This document shows, piece by piece, positions 31,270-31,815 of a stretch of DNA of 31,815 nt. Numbering within the stretch: the first letter of the stretch is position 1; every line of letters starts with the position of its first letter. The DNA lies in NCBI GenBank assembly GCA_024689285.1, contig JAILDR010000101.1, positions 1 through 31,815 on the forward strand. The letters are read 5' to 3'. The notes beneath the pieces were generated by a model. It saw only the letters and a program-made list of their open reading frames with translations, was not told the DNA's origin and did not search any database. The DNA is from Bacteroidales bacterium. GTDB taxonomy: Bacteria > Bacteroidota > Bacteroidia > Bacteroidales > F082. A program made the position numbers and the translations under genes.

Positions 31270-31647
31270 ATGCAAAAAGTCAACTTCAAACAATTAGTTT
31301 TACTGCTCGCCCTATTGCTAGTAGCAGTATGGTGCGGTGCCAACTCCACCAATTTAATGGATGGTCTCAGCCACATAGTGATTAAAGAAGGTACGGTTCA
31401 GGGCCCCCCAAAGAATTTCTCAATCCAAGCCTCCGTCAACGGCCACTGCCTCACCGTGTCCTTCACCGAGAACCTCGGCCAGGTAGCGATTGAGGTCTCC
31501 ACCGTTTCAGGAAACTCGGTGCATTTCACTTCCACGCCCACGCCCAACGGCGTGCAATGCTACATCCCCAACACAGGTGATTACATTGTCACCTTCACCT
31601 TGCCCAACGGGGACGAGTACTACGGGGAGTTTACCGTTACAGATTAA
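31270..31647 (+). CDS. DUF3244 domain-containing secreted protein
   Basis: The 125-residue protein begins MQKVNFKQLVLLLALLLVAVWCG, a signal peptide. The mature part has an immunoglobulin-like beta pattern of the DUF3244 type (FSIQASVNGHCLTVSFTENLG, VAIEVSTVSGNSVHF, GDYIVTFTLPNGDEYYGEF). The function is unknown; these small proteins are common next to TPR-HTH genes in Bacteroidales. The ATG at 31270 is chosen over the open frame before it, since that stretch contains the promoter. Confidence 0.78.
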   Translation: MQKVNFKQLVLLLALLLVAVWCGANSTNLMDGLSHIVIKEGTVQGPPKNFSIQASVNGHCLTVSFTENLGQVAIEVSTVSGNSVHFTSTPTPNGVQCYIPNTGDYIVTFTLPNGDEYYGEFTVTD

Positions 31648-31685
31648 GCAACAGCAAAAACACTCACATTAAAAACTAAAGCACA

Positions 31686-31815
31686 ATGAAAAAGACCCAT
31701 CAACTCATCATCACATTGTTGGTCTGTGCGGCCGTCATGACCGCCTGCACCAAGACCGAGGACACCGCCAACGAGGCGGTGCGGCAAGGCGAGGCCACCA
31801 TAGGGCGCATCATGG
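31686..31815 (+). CDS. Lipoprotein, N-terminal part (cut by window edge)
   Basis: From the ATG at 31686 the frame stays open to the window end (43 residues). It starts with a lipoprotein signal (LLVCAAVMTAC, Cys21) and continues TKTEDTANEAVRQGEATIG. It is GC-rich and lies 38 bp after the DUF3244 gene. It may be another member of the same cassette, but too little is visible to name it. Confidence 0.7.
   Translation, partial: MKKTHQLIITLLVCAAVMTACTKTEDTANEAVRQGEATIGRIM

Overview
The window comes from a member of the Bacteroidota, most likely an uncultured Bacteroidales. Four things in the sequence support this. Start codons are preceded again and again by the Bacteroidota -7 element TAnnTTTG rather than by Shine-Dalgarno sites. 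Three secreted proteins carry type IX secretion (T9SS) C-terminal sorting domains. Several families are typical of the phylum (DUF4837, DUF3244, C10 peptidase, C69 dipeptidase). The tryptophanase closely resembles the Bacteroides enzyme. No rRNA, tRNA, CRISPR array, complete insertion sequence or prophage was seen.

Bases 1-7310 are mostly on the minus strand: the start of glnS (cut by the window edge), a C69 dipeptidase, an outer-membrane barrel protein, a GNAT acetyltransferase coupled to adenine deaminase and, past the plus-strand rlmI-type methyltransferase, two small lipoproteins. Bases 7389-11110 run on the plus strand: a T9SS-exported endonuclease/exonuclease/phosphatase protein, a DUF2461 protein, a MATE exporter and a small ORF. 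Next are dnaG and a BASS-family transporter (minus), then a lipoprotein-type nitroreductase overlapping an EamA transporter (plus).

Bases 15679-16680 look degraded. They hold a broken AAA_14/DUF4143 ATPase gene whose ATPase core is deleted, followed by a gene-free stretch with an inverted repeat. Bases 16681-24619 contain an L,D-transpeptidase and a T9SS C10 protease, an AI-2E family permease, an MltD-type lytic transglycosylase with a DUF4837 lipoprotein, a small lipoprotein, and a short HsdR-N-like PD-(D/E)xK protein. Cell-envelope work (peptidoglycan cross-linking and cleavage, lipoproteins, surface protease) dominates this part.

Tryptophanase (25003-26379) follows a 383-bp leader that contains interspersed palindromic repeats and a G-poor ATTCAACA-rich 5' end. 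After its terminator come a DUF4160/DUF2442 pair, an MntP-like membrane protein and a T9SS endonuclease I.

The last 3 kb is the least ordinary. A 480-bp gene-free region holds three different minisatellites that share an 11-bp period, then a GTGGGACA inverted-repeat cluster and a hairpin. These lie directly in front of a membrane-anchored TPR/HTH regulator gene. That gene has been invaded in frame by two kinds of palindromic interspersed repeat. It is followed by a DUF3244 gene and the start of another lipoprotein gene.
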